NCBI GenBank assembly: GCA_036524675.1
Contig: DATDBU010000162.1
Span: 1-5,729 of the forward strand
DNA length: 5,729 nt
Direction: 5' to 3'
Source: DATDAW01 sp036524675
Lineage (GTDB): Bacteria; Verrucomicrobiota; Verrucomicrobiia; Chthoniobacterales; DASVRZ01
Numbering within the stretch: position 1 is the first letter of the stretch; each line of letters opens with the position of its first letter. Shown one piece after another: positions 1 through 5,370 of the stretch. Below the pieces are notes generated by a model. It did not search any database and was not told where the DNA came from. It saw only the letters and a list, made by a program, of their open reading frames with translations. The position numbers and the translations under genes were made by a program.

Positions 1-951
1 CGCCAGGCACTCGACGAGCTGTTTGCGCAGCTTTTCTTCGTTGAGGTCGCGGCCGATGAAGACAAGCTGGCTCGAACGCACCTCACCTTTGTCCCAGAGC
101 CGATCCCAGAAGATACTGAATCGGTTGTTAACACCATGAAAGACCGCACGGCGCGGGTTGCCTTCCAGGCTCAGGAAGCCTTTCGAACGATACACGCGTT
201 CTTTTTCAGACAGATTCTTAACGAACGCCTCGATCCGCTCCACGCTGAACGGCTGATCGAACACGAAAGAAAATGAGGTGATATCGTGGTTGTGGCGATT
301 GTTCAGCTCGTTGAGAAAATCCGGATCGACGGCAAGTTTTCGATCCACATCAAAGGCGTGCATATCCAACAGATCCTTTAGGTTCGCTTTTGAGTGATCG
401 GTCCGGAAAATGCGTGCGTCGGGATTCAGCTCGGCGATGGTGGATTCAACTTCGGCCAGGTGTTCCGCATCCACCAGATCTGTCTTATTGATGAGCACAA
501 AATCGGCCATCACGATCTGATCGCGAACGGTAGGTTCGGCTTTCAACTGTTTAAAAATCTGTTCGGCGTCCACGACGGTGATGATCGAATCCAACCGGAC
601 GAACCGTTGCAGTGCCGGAATATTTACGAACGTCTGCGCAACCGGGCCGGGGTCGGCGATGCCGGTGGTTTCGATCAGCAGATAATCGAAGCCGCCACGT
701 TGGATAAGCTTCTGGATGCCACGCACCAAGTCTTTGCGGACCGTGCAGCAGACGCAGCCGTTGTTCATCTCGAGGATTTCTTCCTTTTGATTTTCGACGA
801 GCTGACTGTCGATGCCGATCTTGCCGATCTCGTTGACGATGATCCCGAATTTGTAATCGCTCTGTTCCTTCAGGATATAATTGAGCAGAGTCGTTTTGCC
901 GGCTCCAAGGAATCCGGTGAGAATCGTGGCTGGGATGACTGTTTGGCTCAT
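1..951 (-). CDS. COG0523/CobW-family metal-associated GTPase, C-terminus cut by window edge
   Basis: This is a cytoplasmic G3E-class P-loop GTPase of the kind represented by E. coli YjiA; family members deliver or handle metals (zinc, cobalt, nickel). The frame is open for 317 codons from the ATG at 951-949 to the left edge. Visible motifs are Walker A GFLGAGKT (residues 13-20), the family CxCC metal motif as NGCVCC (64-69), the IETTGIADPGP segment (93-103), and the guanine-specificity motif NKTD (155-158). The C-terminal CobW domain includes GFLSLEGNPRR (258-268), DRLWD (283-287) and LVFIGRDLNEEKLR (296-309), so only a few residues should be missing. The histidine-rich loop common in relatives is reduced to RHNHD (219-223). 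At the switch-I segment it reads VNEIGKIGID, with Lys44 where YjiA has Glu42. No clear Shine-Dalgarno is seen. The gene follows rpmB on the same strand but is separated by a terminator, so it probably has its own promoter. The family is certain; the metal and client are unknown. Confidence 0.94.
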   Translation of the reverse strand, partial: MSQTVIPATILTGFLGAGKTTLLNYILKEQSDYKFGIIVNEIGKIGIDSQLVENQKEEILEMNNGCVCCTVRKDLVRGIQKLIQRGGFDYLLIETTGIADPGPVAQTFVNIPALQRFVRLDSIITVVDAEQIFKQLKAEPTVRDQIVMADFVLINKTDLVDAEHLAEVESTIAELNPDARIFRTDHSKANLKDLLDMHAFDVDRKLAVDPDFLNELNNRHNHDITSFSFVFDQPFSVERIEAFVKNLSEKERVYRSKGFLSLEGNPRRAVFHGVNNRFSIFWDRLWDKGEVRSSQLVFIGRDLNEEKLRKQLVECLA

Positions 952-979
952 GGCTGGATTTGCGGGAACCAAAAATGGC

Positions 980-1012
980 GGCAAATGCTATTGCGCGCAA
1001 CTTGCATTTGCC
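980..1012. promoter_or_regulatory. Inverted repeat upstream of the COG0523 GTPase gene (candidate operator)
   Basis: Two perfect 9-bp arms, GGCAAATGC (980-988) and GCATTTGCC (1004-1012), flank a 15-nt spacer that holds the 10-bp palindrome TTGCGCGCAA (991-1000). It lies 29 bp upstream of the GTPase start codon, where an operator or promoter-overlapping site would be expected. COG0523 genes are often controlled by Zur, a Fur-family repressor, in other bacteria, but I do not recognise a known Zur consensus here. It could also fold as a leader hairpin in the transcript. The repeat is seen directly; the operator role is inference. Confidence 0.35.
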
Positions 1013-1063
1013 TTGAGGAATTGCCGGTCCCACGCCGGCGACATTCCCGAGGATTGAATCGAG

Positions 1064-1106
1064 ACAACAAAAAGCGGCAAAATGCGCTGTCGCGCAATTG
1101 CCGCTT
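1064..1106 (-). terminator. Intrinsic terminator downstream of rpmB
   Basis: The arms AAGCGGCAA (1072-1080) and TTGCCGCTT (1098-1106) pair perfectly over 9 bp. A further 5-bp stem, TGCGC (1083-1087) with GCGCA (1092-1096), closes a TGTC loop, with a small 2x1 internal loop between the stems. Read on the minus strand, the hairpin is followed by a T-rich run (TTTTTGTTGT), the expected orientation for ending rpmB transcription 25 bp after its stop codon. The plus-strand side lacks a T tract, so it acts leftward only. Confidence 0.85.
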
Positions 1107-1131
1107 GTGAAAAGAGATGGATTTCGCGGGT

Positions 1132-1395
1132 TTAAACCAGGCCGGCTTCCTTCAGTGTCGCGAAGGCCCCGTTCTTGGAAATGGTTTTGAGTGCACGGGC
1201 CGTCACGCGAACAGTGACGAATTTATTCAATTCCGGCACCCAGACGCGCTTGTTCTGAAGATTCGGCGAAAACGTGCGCGGCACATTTTTGGTGACGTGA
1301 CGACCCACGCCGCCTTTTTTCTTGGCCATACCACGGCGATGGATGATACTTCCACGTGAAGCTTTGGCTCCGGTAATGCTGCAAGTTTTCGGCAT
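1132..1395 (-). CDS. rpmB: 50S ribosomal protein L28
   Basis: An 87-residue basic protein of the large ribosomal subunit. The start MPKTCSITGAKASRG and the core FSPNLQNKRVWVPELNKFVTVRVTARALKTI are diagnostic of L28. Between them, residues 20-41 form a Lys/Gly/Arg-rich insert (RRGMAKKKGGVGRHV...), making this the longer form that I recall from Thermus and several other phyla and not the compact E. coli form. Only one cysteine (Cys5) is present, so the CxxC pairs of zinc-binding L28 variants are absent and the protein should not need zinc. The start at 1395 gives the canonical N-terminus; upstream there is only a weak purine stretch (GAAAG) as a ribosome site. It is transcribed divergently from rpoA and ends at its own terminator before the COG0523 GTPase gene. 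Confidence 0.97.
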   Translation of the reverse strand: MPKTCSITGAKASRGSIIHRRGMAKKKGGVGRHVTKNVPRTFSPNLQNKRVWVPELNKFVTVRVTARALKTISKNGAFATLKEAGLV

Positions 1396-1418
1396 AAAAC
1401 GTTCTTTCGGTCAAAGGT

Positions 1419-1447
1419 TTGAAGGGCCGGGAAAGTGCCGCTATTGT
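1419..1447 (+). promoter_or_regulatory. Candidate sigma-70 promoter for rpoA-rplQ
   Basis: TTGAAG (1419-1424) and TATTGT (1442-1447) are separated by exactly 17 bp and each matches the sigma-70 consensus at 4 of 6 positions. The predicted start, near 1454, would leave a leader of about 165 nt before rpoA. No better-matched pair was seen closer to the gene. A dedicated promoter is expected because the gene in front of rpoA (rpmB) points the other way. Confidence 0.38.
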
Positions 1448-1460
1448 GTGGGGCGGTCAA
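1432..1460 (-). promoter_or_regulatory. Candidate sigma-70 promoter for rpmB
   Basis: On the minus strand TTGACC (complement of 1455-1460) is a good -35 box. At 17 bp spacing the -10 position (complement of 1432-1437) reads CACTTT, a poor match. It is about 35-40 bp upstream of the rpmB start codon. It overlaps the rpoA promoter candidate on the other strand, so the two would compete if both are real. The -35 is convincing by eye and the -10 is not. Confidence 0.22.
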
Positions 1461-1463
1461 GAT

Positions 1464-1579
1464 GAAAGTTTCGAAAATTTCCGGTTGCCAAACAGCCGGA
1501 GATCGTCTTTCTTCCCGACCCCAGCGCGAAACTTTTGCACCGTCGGTCCCTGGGCTCCGGCATTTTGTGCCGATCAGCC
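1464..1579 (+). promoter_or_regulatory. Structured 5' leader of rpoA mRNA
   Basis: Three pairings can be drawn in the untranslated leader. A 9-bp long-range helix joins AAAGTTTCG (1465-1473) to CGAAACTTT (1527-1535). Inside it, CCGGTTG (1481-1487) pairs with CAGCCGG (1493-1499) over a CCAAA loop, with one G-U pair. Downstream, GGCT..GGCA (1553-1562) pairs with TGCC..AGCC (1568-1579). This could be a regulatory fold such as a ribosomal-protein binding site or an RNA-stability element, or chance pairing in GC-rich sequence. No known riboswitch or leader class is recognised. Confidence 0.28.
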
Positions 1580-1619
1580 GAACCGCGCCAGGGGGAACCC
1601 GGTGAACCATTATTGAAAT

Positions 1620-2630
1620 ATGCCCGTCCGTTTAGGTCGTTTTGAAATGCCCAAGTCGCTCGTTAAAGATGAAGCGACTGCAACTGCCACGTATGCCCGT
1701 TTTGTCGCCGAACCGTTCGAAGCCGGCTACGGTCACACGATCGGCAACTCCATCCGCCGCGTACTCCTTTCCTCGCTTGAAGGCGCGGCTATAACGTCCG
1801 TCCGCATCGCGGGCGCAGAACACGAATTCGGCACTCTGCCGGGCGTGGTTGAAGATGTCACCGACATCGTTCTCAACCTTAAAAAGATTAAATTCAAGGC
1901 CAACGACCACGAAGTCCGCAACTTGAGTCTTTCCGTTACCAAGGAAGGCGCCGTTACCGCTGGCGATATCCAGCAGAGCAACCAGTGCGAGGTCCTGAAT
2001 CCTGATCAGGTTATCGCGACGCTCGACCGGAAACAGAAATTCGAAGCGGAACTCGAAATCAAAGTGGGCCGCGGCTTTGCCACCGGCGACGAAAACAAGC
2101 ACCCGGACCAGCCAATTGGCGTCATCGCGATCGATTCGATCTTTTCGCCGGTCACTCGCGTCAAATATTCCGTTGAAAACACCCGTGTCGGCCAGCGCAC
2201 GGACTACGACAAGCTCATCATTGAGATTTGGACCGACGGCCGCATCGCGCCCGACGACGCACTGCTCCAGGCTTCCGCGATCCTGCGCAAGCACCTCGAC
2301 GTATTCGTCAATTACGACGAAAACGCCGTCGAATTTGACGAAACGCCGGAAGCGGTCAGCCAGGAAAACAGCCGTCTCAAGAAGCTCCTCAACATGAGCG
2401 TCAACGAGATCGAGTTGTCCGTTCGCGCGGCGAACTGCCTCAACAACGCCAATATCACCACGGTTGGCCAACTCGCCCAAAAGACGGAAGCCGAGATGCT
2501 CAAATACCGCAACTTCGGTAAGAAATCGCTCAACGAAATCAAGGACAAGCTTACCCAGCTCGGCCTCGGCCTCGGCGTGAAGTTCGAGAGCGGTCTTATC
2601 GAGACCCCGGCTGATTCCAGTGCGGAGTAA
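1620..2630 (+). CDS. rpoA: DNA-directed RNA polymerase subunit alpha
   Basis: The 336-residue alpha subunit, which nucleates assembly of RNA polymerase through its dimerising N-terminal domain and contacts upstream promoter DNA and activators through its C-terminal domain. The N-terminal domain (about 20-240) carries FEAGYGHTIGNSIRRVLLSSLEG (positions 33-55), where Arg47 matches E. coli Arg45 needed for beta binding; VEQRTD appears as VGQRTD (190-195). After a linker, the C-terminal domain (about 255-325) has SVRAANCL (267-274) and FGKKSLNEIK (299-308). Arg269, Asn272, Gly300 and Lys302 correspond to the E. coli DNA-contact residues Arg265, Asn268, Gly296 and Lys298. The ATG at 1620 has no visible Shine-Dalgarno; Met10 at 1647 is a possible alternative, but residues 1-9 (MPVRLGRFE) resemble homologous starts. 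rplQ follows 52 bp downstream. The usual upstream partners rpsM, rpsK and rpsD are absent, and divergent rpmB takes their place. Confidence 0.99.
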   Translation: MPVRLGRFEMPKSLVKDEATATATYARFVAEPFEAGYGHTIGNSIRRVLLSSLEGAAITSVRIAGAEHEFGTLPGVVEDVTDIVLNLKKIKFKANDHEVRNLSLSVTKEGAVTAGDIQQSNQCEVLNPDQVIATLDRKQKFEAELEIKVGRGFATGDENKHPDQPIGVIAIDSIFSPVTRVKYSVENTRVGQRTDYDKLIIEIWTDGRIAPDDALLQASAILRKHLDVFVNYDENAVEFDETPEAVSQENSRLKKLLNMSVNEIELSVRAANCLNNANITTVGQLAQKTEAEMLKYRNFGKKSLNEIKDKLTQLGLGLGVKFESGLIETPADSSAE

Positions 2631-2667
2631 CCCGCAATTTTAACAACCTACTTCAAAGACTCCCAAC

Positions 2668-2675
2668 GAGGAGGA
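2668..2675 (+). promoter_or_regulatory. Strong Shine-Dalgarno fixing the rplQ start
   Basis: GAGGAGGA lies 7 nt before the ATG at 2683, a near-ideal anti-16S match and spacing. It is the clearest ribosome site in the window and contrasts with rpoA, which has none visible, suggesting rplQ is initiated independently within the shared transcript. Confidence 0.85.
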
Positions 2676-2682
2676 TAGCACC

Positions 2683-3132
2683 ATGCGCCACCAGAAAAAA
2701 ACCATCAAACTCGGCCGGAAAGCCGAGCACCGCGACGCCCTGCTCGCCAACCAGGTTGTGAGCCTCATTGCTCACAGCCGCATCAAGACCACGCTCGCCA
2801 AGGCTAAGGCGGTTCGCCCGCTTGCCGAGAAAATGGTGACGCTTGGCAAGAAAGCCACTCTGCACGCTCGCCGCACTGCCATTGCGGTGATCCGCCAGGA
2901 AGACGCGGTGAAGAAATTGTTTGATGAAATCGCGCCTCGCGCTGCGGGACGGGTTGGTGGCTACACCCGAATCATCAAGCTCGGCGAACGCAAGAGTGAC
3001 GCTGCTCCAATGGCTTACTTGGAATGGGTGGATGCACCTGTTGCTTCCGACATCTCAACGGTTGCTGAAACGAAACCTGCCAAGGCAAAGACCGTGAGGG
3101 CCAGCGAAACGGCGCCTGCCGCCGCGCAGTAA
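2683..3132 (+). CDS. rplQ: 50S ribosomal protein L17
   Basis: A 149-residue large-subunit protein located near the peptide exit tunnel. MRHQKKTIKLGRKAEHRDALLANQ (from residue 1), IKTTLAKAKAVRPLAEKMVTL (34-54) and GRVGGYTRIIKLGERKSDAAPMAYLEWV (89-116) are typical of L17 along its whole core. The domain ends near residue 118. Residues 119-149 form an Ala/Lys/Thr-rich tail that makes it about 20 residues longer than E. coli L17 (127 residues), probably disordered. It is the second gene of an rpoA-rplQ unit, the order found at the end of the alpha operon in most bacteria, and is followed 24 bp later by a strong terminator. Confidence 0.98.
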   Translation: MRHQKKTIKLGRKAEHRDALLANQVVSLIAHSRIKTTLAKAKAVRPLAEKMVTLGKKATLHARRTAIAVIRQEDAVKKLFDEIAPRAAGRVGGYTRIIKLGERKSDAAPMAYLEWVDAPVASDISTVAETKPAKAKTVRASETAPAAAQ

Positions 3133-3155
3133 ACTTCTGCAGAACTCACTTAAAC

Positions 3156-3189
3156 AAAAAAGCCACGGCCCAAGGGCTGTGGCTTTTTT
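3156..3189. terminator. Bidirectional intrinsic terminator between rplQ and the sigma-54 regulator
   Basis: AAAAAAGCCACGGCC (3156-3170) pairs with GGCTGTGGCTTTTTT (3175-3189) over a CAAG loop. The GC-rich stem is 9 bp, with one G-U pair, and is extended by six A-T pairs. A six-T run follows the stem on both strands, so it can end rplQ transcription rightward and the regulator's transcription leftward. It lies 24 bp after the rplQ stop and about 60 bp beyond the regulator's stop. Confidence 0.93.
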
Positions 3190-3250
3190 GTTTTTGGTGG
3201 AAGTTGCTAATCAAAGAATTGCCACGAAGCAGTTCTGTTCTTGTGACGGG

Positions 3251-5140
3251 TCAGAGAAGGCCTTGCTTCTTCAATTCGCGATAAATGGTGTTACGGGAGA
3301 CCGCGAGTTCAAGGGCGGTTTTAACGATATTGCCGTCGCAACGGTGGTAGGCATCGACGATGATCCTGCTGCGATTGTCGCGAAGCAGCGTTGGGGCCGC
3401 AATCGGTGGCGCCAAAGTCGCTGATACTGGGGACGCGGGACAGGGTCCTAAGAAGGAAGCGACGTTGCTTCGTTCCAAAAATGCCGAATCCGAAGAAATC
3501 ACCATTCGTAGGAGCGCATTTTTGAGTTCCCGGAAATTGCCGGGCCACGTGTGCCGACGCAAGAGATCCAGCGCGTCCGCGGAAATGGAGCCGCCGGGTG
3601 CAATGCTGGTTAGGATTGATTGGACAATTTCGTCAAAGTCCGTCCGTTCGCGCAGCGGTGGAATGGTGACTTCGATTCCCTGCAACCGGTAGAGCAAATC
3701 GGCCCGGAATTTTCCTTCCGTGACGGCTTTTTCCAAGGGGCTGTTCGTTGCGGCGATCACTTGAACGTCCACTTCCGTTTCCTCGGAGGATCCAACGGCG
3801 CGCACCGTCCATTGATCCAAAAAACGGAGCAATCGTCCCTGCAGAGGGACCGGCATGTCGCCGATTTCGTCGAGGAAAAGCGTGCCTTTATCGGCGTCAC
3901 GGATCAGTCCCTGCGCGCCGCCCCGCCGGCTACCCGTGAAAGCGCCCTCGCGGTATCCAAAAAACTCCGATTCAACGAGCGTCTCAGGCAAGGCGGTGCA
4001 ATTGACGGCAACAAACTTGCCTGGGCATTTGCTAGTCTGGTGTGCGTGACGGGCCATTAATTCTTTGCCGCTGCCCGTTTCGCCCCGGATCAAAATTGGC
4101 ACTTTCCATGCTACCGCATTCTCGATGAGACGAATGGCGTTTTGAATGGAGAGATCTTTGCAGACAAACGTCGCTTGTTTCGGCGGCGCCGGGGTACGTG
4201 CGATGCCAGCTGGAATGCTTGTCCGTCGGCGAAGATTTAGTGCCAGGACCTTGAACGTGCTCCCACGGTCATCCGTCAATTCGGTGGACCCGGAAGCCGC
4301 CGTTTGATGAAAAAAACGGTCAAATGAAACGTCGAAAATTGTTTCGAAGCTCCGTCCCGGCTTTACGGGCAGGCCATTCAAAAAAAAACGCGCCTGCCGG
4401 TTTGAGGCGACGATCCGCCCATCCCGATCGAGCGCTAACAGTCCGGCTTCGAGCGTGTGAACGAACTCCGTGCGATTGTGGAATTGAAGGATGATATTCT
4501 GTCGGAAAGTCTCTCGAAAATACTCCGCCTCGATCTGCAGCGCTGCCATCCGCATGAGCGCCATCGTATGAACCTGTCTTGCGCGGCAATCCGATGACGC
4601 GTCAATCACGCCGAGCAGCCGGTCTTCATGATCGAAAACCGGATGCGCGATACATGTAAAACGGCAGCTCGCCTGGAAAAAGTGTTCCGTGCCGTGCACC
4701 ACAAATGGCAGCCGCGTCGCCACACAGGAGCCGAGGCCGTTTGTTCCCCGGACATTTTCGTCCCAGCTGACGCCCGGCAAGATTCCGCCGGCACGCGCAA
4801 GGCTCCGGAACGAATCGTCCATGATTGCGTCCAATATCAGCGTGTCATGATTTGCGAACGCCACCATGAAGTTCGATCCGGCAATTTGCGAATAGAGATT
4901 CCGCACTTCTGCCTGCACGATCTCATGGAGCCGTGCATTTTGCTCCTGGTGTTCGCGCAACTCCCGCTGGCTGATCACCTCTGGATGCGGCGCATCCGCA
5001 GGGTCGAGGCCCGTATTGAGACATCGTTGCCATGATGATTGGATCTCGTCACGAACGACGCCGGACGGCATCTCGAGGAATCGGCGTTCTTTCAAGTAAG
5101 CTCGGGTATCTGGCGACTTCTGCCCTGGGAGGATCAGCAT
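3251..5140 (-). CDS. AcoR-type sigma-54-dependent enhancer-binding transcriptional activator (GAF-PAS-AAA+-HTH)
   Basis: A 629-residue cytoplasmic activator that would hydrolyse ATP to open promoters held by sigma-54 RNA polymerase. The N-terminus has the AcoR-family signature (IQSSWQRCLNTGLDP, 33-47). A GAF sensor domain follows (about 75-205) with WDENVRGTNGLGSCVA (126-141) and a conserved EHF...CRFTCIAHP stretch (152-167). A PAS-like domain spans about 222-305 (EAGLLALDRDGRIVASNRQA, 231-250). The AAA+ domain (about 325-565) has Walker A GETGSGKE (353-360), Walker B LFLDEIGD (421-428), the arginine-finger region FRADLLYRL (478-486) and sensor II WPGNFRELKN (532-541). The sigma-54 contact loop reads GAFTGS (399-404), not GAFTGA. 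A Fis-type helix-turn-helix ends the protein (601-625). The ATG at 5140 is preceded by GGAG at 7 nt. The gene is divergent from a predicted sigma-54 unit starting near 5345. AcoR relatives respond to small metabolites such as acetoin or glycerol products; the inducer here cannot be read from sequence. Confidence 0.96.
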   Translation of the reverse strand: MLILPGQKSPDTRAYLKERRFLEMPSGVVRDEIQSSWQRCLNTGLDPADAPHPEVISQRELREHQEQNARLHEIVQAEVRNLYSQIAGSNFMVAFANHDTLILDAIMDDSFRSLARAGGILPGVSWDENVRGTNGLGSCVATRLPFVVHGTEHFFQASCRFTCIAHPVFDHEDRLLGVIDASSDCRARQVHTMALMRMAALQIEAEYFRETFRQNIILQFHNRTEFVHTLEAGLLALDRDGRIVASNRQARFFLNGLPVKPGRSFETIFDVSFDRFFHQTAASGSTELTDDRGSTFKVLALNLRRRTSIPAGIARTPAPPKQATFVCKDLSIQNAIRLIENAVAWKVPILIRGETGSGKELMARHAHQTSKCPGKFVAVNCTALPETLVESEFFGYREGAFTGSRRGGAQGLIRDADKGTLFLDEIGDMPVPLQGRLLRFLDQWTVRAVGSSEETEVDVQVIAATNSPLEKAVTEGKFRADLLYRLQGIEVTIPPLRERTDFDEIVQSILTSIAPGGSISADALDLLRRHTWPGNFRELKNALLRMVISSDSAFLERSNVASFLGPCPASPVSATLAPPIAAPTLLRDNRSRIIVDAYHRCDGNIVKTALELAVSRNTIYRELKKQGLL

Positions 5141-5147
5141 GGTTCAG

Positions 5148-5151
5148 CTCC
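5148..5151 (-). promoter_or_regulatory. Shine-Dalgarno of the sigma-54 regulator
   Basis: On the minus strand GGAG stands 7 nt before the ATG at 5140-5138. This supports the longest start over the internal Met24. No convincing sigma-70 promoter for the regulator was found further upstream; the best pair (TTCCAA, 17 bp, TAAAGT) is weak. Confidence 0.6.
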
Positions 5152-5235
5152 GGTACGGGTACTATTAAGCGGGGAAGAATCGAACGTTGGAACTTTACTC
5201 CCGCATTTCAGGAATTGGAAGAAGAAGCGAAGGCA

Positions 5236-5252
5236 TGTTCCGATTTGGCACA
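5236..5252 (+). promoter_or_regulatory. Upstream activator site 1 (predicted enhancer for the sigma-54 regulator)
   Basis: TGTTCC-N5-GGCACA is a dyad whose arms match except at one position (the second arm is TGTGCC in reverse). Its centre (5244) lies about 101 bp before the predicted sigma-54 start. It shares the TGTTCC-N5-GG..CA pattern with a second copy 24 bp downstream. The geometry resembles that of NtrC-type sites (6-bp arms, 5-bp spacer), as expected for a protein with a Fis-type HTH. Confidence 0.6.
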
Positions 5253-5259
5253 CTTGAGA

Positions 5260-5276
5260 TGTTCCAAAATGGAGCA
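5260..5276 (+). promoter_or_regulatory. Upstream activator site 2 (predicted enhancer for the sigma-54 regulator)
   Basis: TGTTCC-AAAAT-GGAGCA, a dyad with one mismatch between arms (the second arm is TGCTCC in reverse). Including the flanking base pairs, the repeat extends to 8-bp arms (5258-5265 and 5271-5278). It is centred at 5268, about -77. The sequence is close to the classical NtrC site TGCACCAAAATGGTGCA (14 of 17 positions), though the cognate protein here is more likely the adjacent AcoR-type regulator. Confidence 0.65.
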
Positions 5277-5280
5277 TCAG

Positions 5281-5298
5281 GCGCCGGTTTCACGGCGC
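5281..5298. repeat. Perfect inverted repeat between enhancer sites and promoter
   Basis: GCGCCG (5281-5286) and CGGCGC (5293-5298) are perfect 6-bp arms around GTTTCA. It begins 5 bp after the second enhancer dyad and ends 20 bp before the -24 element. There is no T tract, so it is not an intrinsic terminator. Its role is unknown; it may be a site for another protein or a chance GC palindrome. The short palindrome CTACGTAG (5304-5311) follows it. Confidence 0.4.
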
Positions 5299-5318
5299 AA
5301 TTCCTACGTAGAGAGGCC

Positions 5319-5334
5319 TGGCATGGAGAATGCT
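5319..5334 (+). promoter_or_regulatory. Sigma-54 (-24/-12) promoter
   Basis: TGGCATGGAGAATGCT matches the sigma-54 consensus TGGCACG-N4-TTGCW at nearly every conserved position. The invariant GG (5320-5321) and GC (5332-5333) have the correct separation. The two deviations are T for C in the -24 block, which is common, and A for the first T of the -12 block. Transcription would begin near 5345, 26 bp before the ATG at 5371, and run away from the regulator. The correct location relative to two enhancer dyads and a divergent bEBP gene strengthens the call well beyond the motif alone. Confidence 0.8.
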
Positions 5335-5370
5335 AATGTCGAAATTGTTGCTTGCCCTTAACCAAACCCC

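Noticed and set aside
394..1110. Long plus-strand ORF (238 codons) over the GTPase gene and its upstream gap
   Set aside because: It is antisense to a clear COG0523 GTPase with all family motifs; its translation shows no recognisable domain.
1462..1605. Possible leader peptide of about 47 codons (MKVSKISGCQ...) upstream of rpoA
   Set aside because: No ribosome site, no attenuator-like codon run, and it lies in a stretch better explained as an RNA leader; the overlapping ORF from 1419 is equally unsupported.
1632..2480. Long minus-strand ORF opposite rpoA
   Set aside because: It is a shadow of rpoA produced by codon bias on the opposite strand, with no recognisable protein similarity.
3620..4060. 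Plus-strand 146-codon ORF inside the regulator gene
   Set aside because: It is antisense to the AAA+ domain, whose motifs are unmistakable in the minus-strand frame.
5246..5262. TGGCAC as a -24 box of a second sigma-54 promoter
   Set aside because: No GC at the -12 position at correct spacing; the bases belong to the first enhancer dyad.
5032..5361. Plus-strand ORFs (109 and 72 codons) across the regulator's 5' end and the control region
   Set aside because: They overlap the regulator's N-terminus antisense and run through the enhancer and promoter elements; the translations look random.
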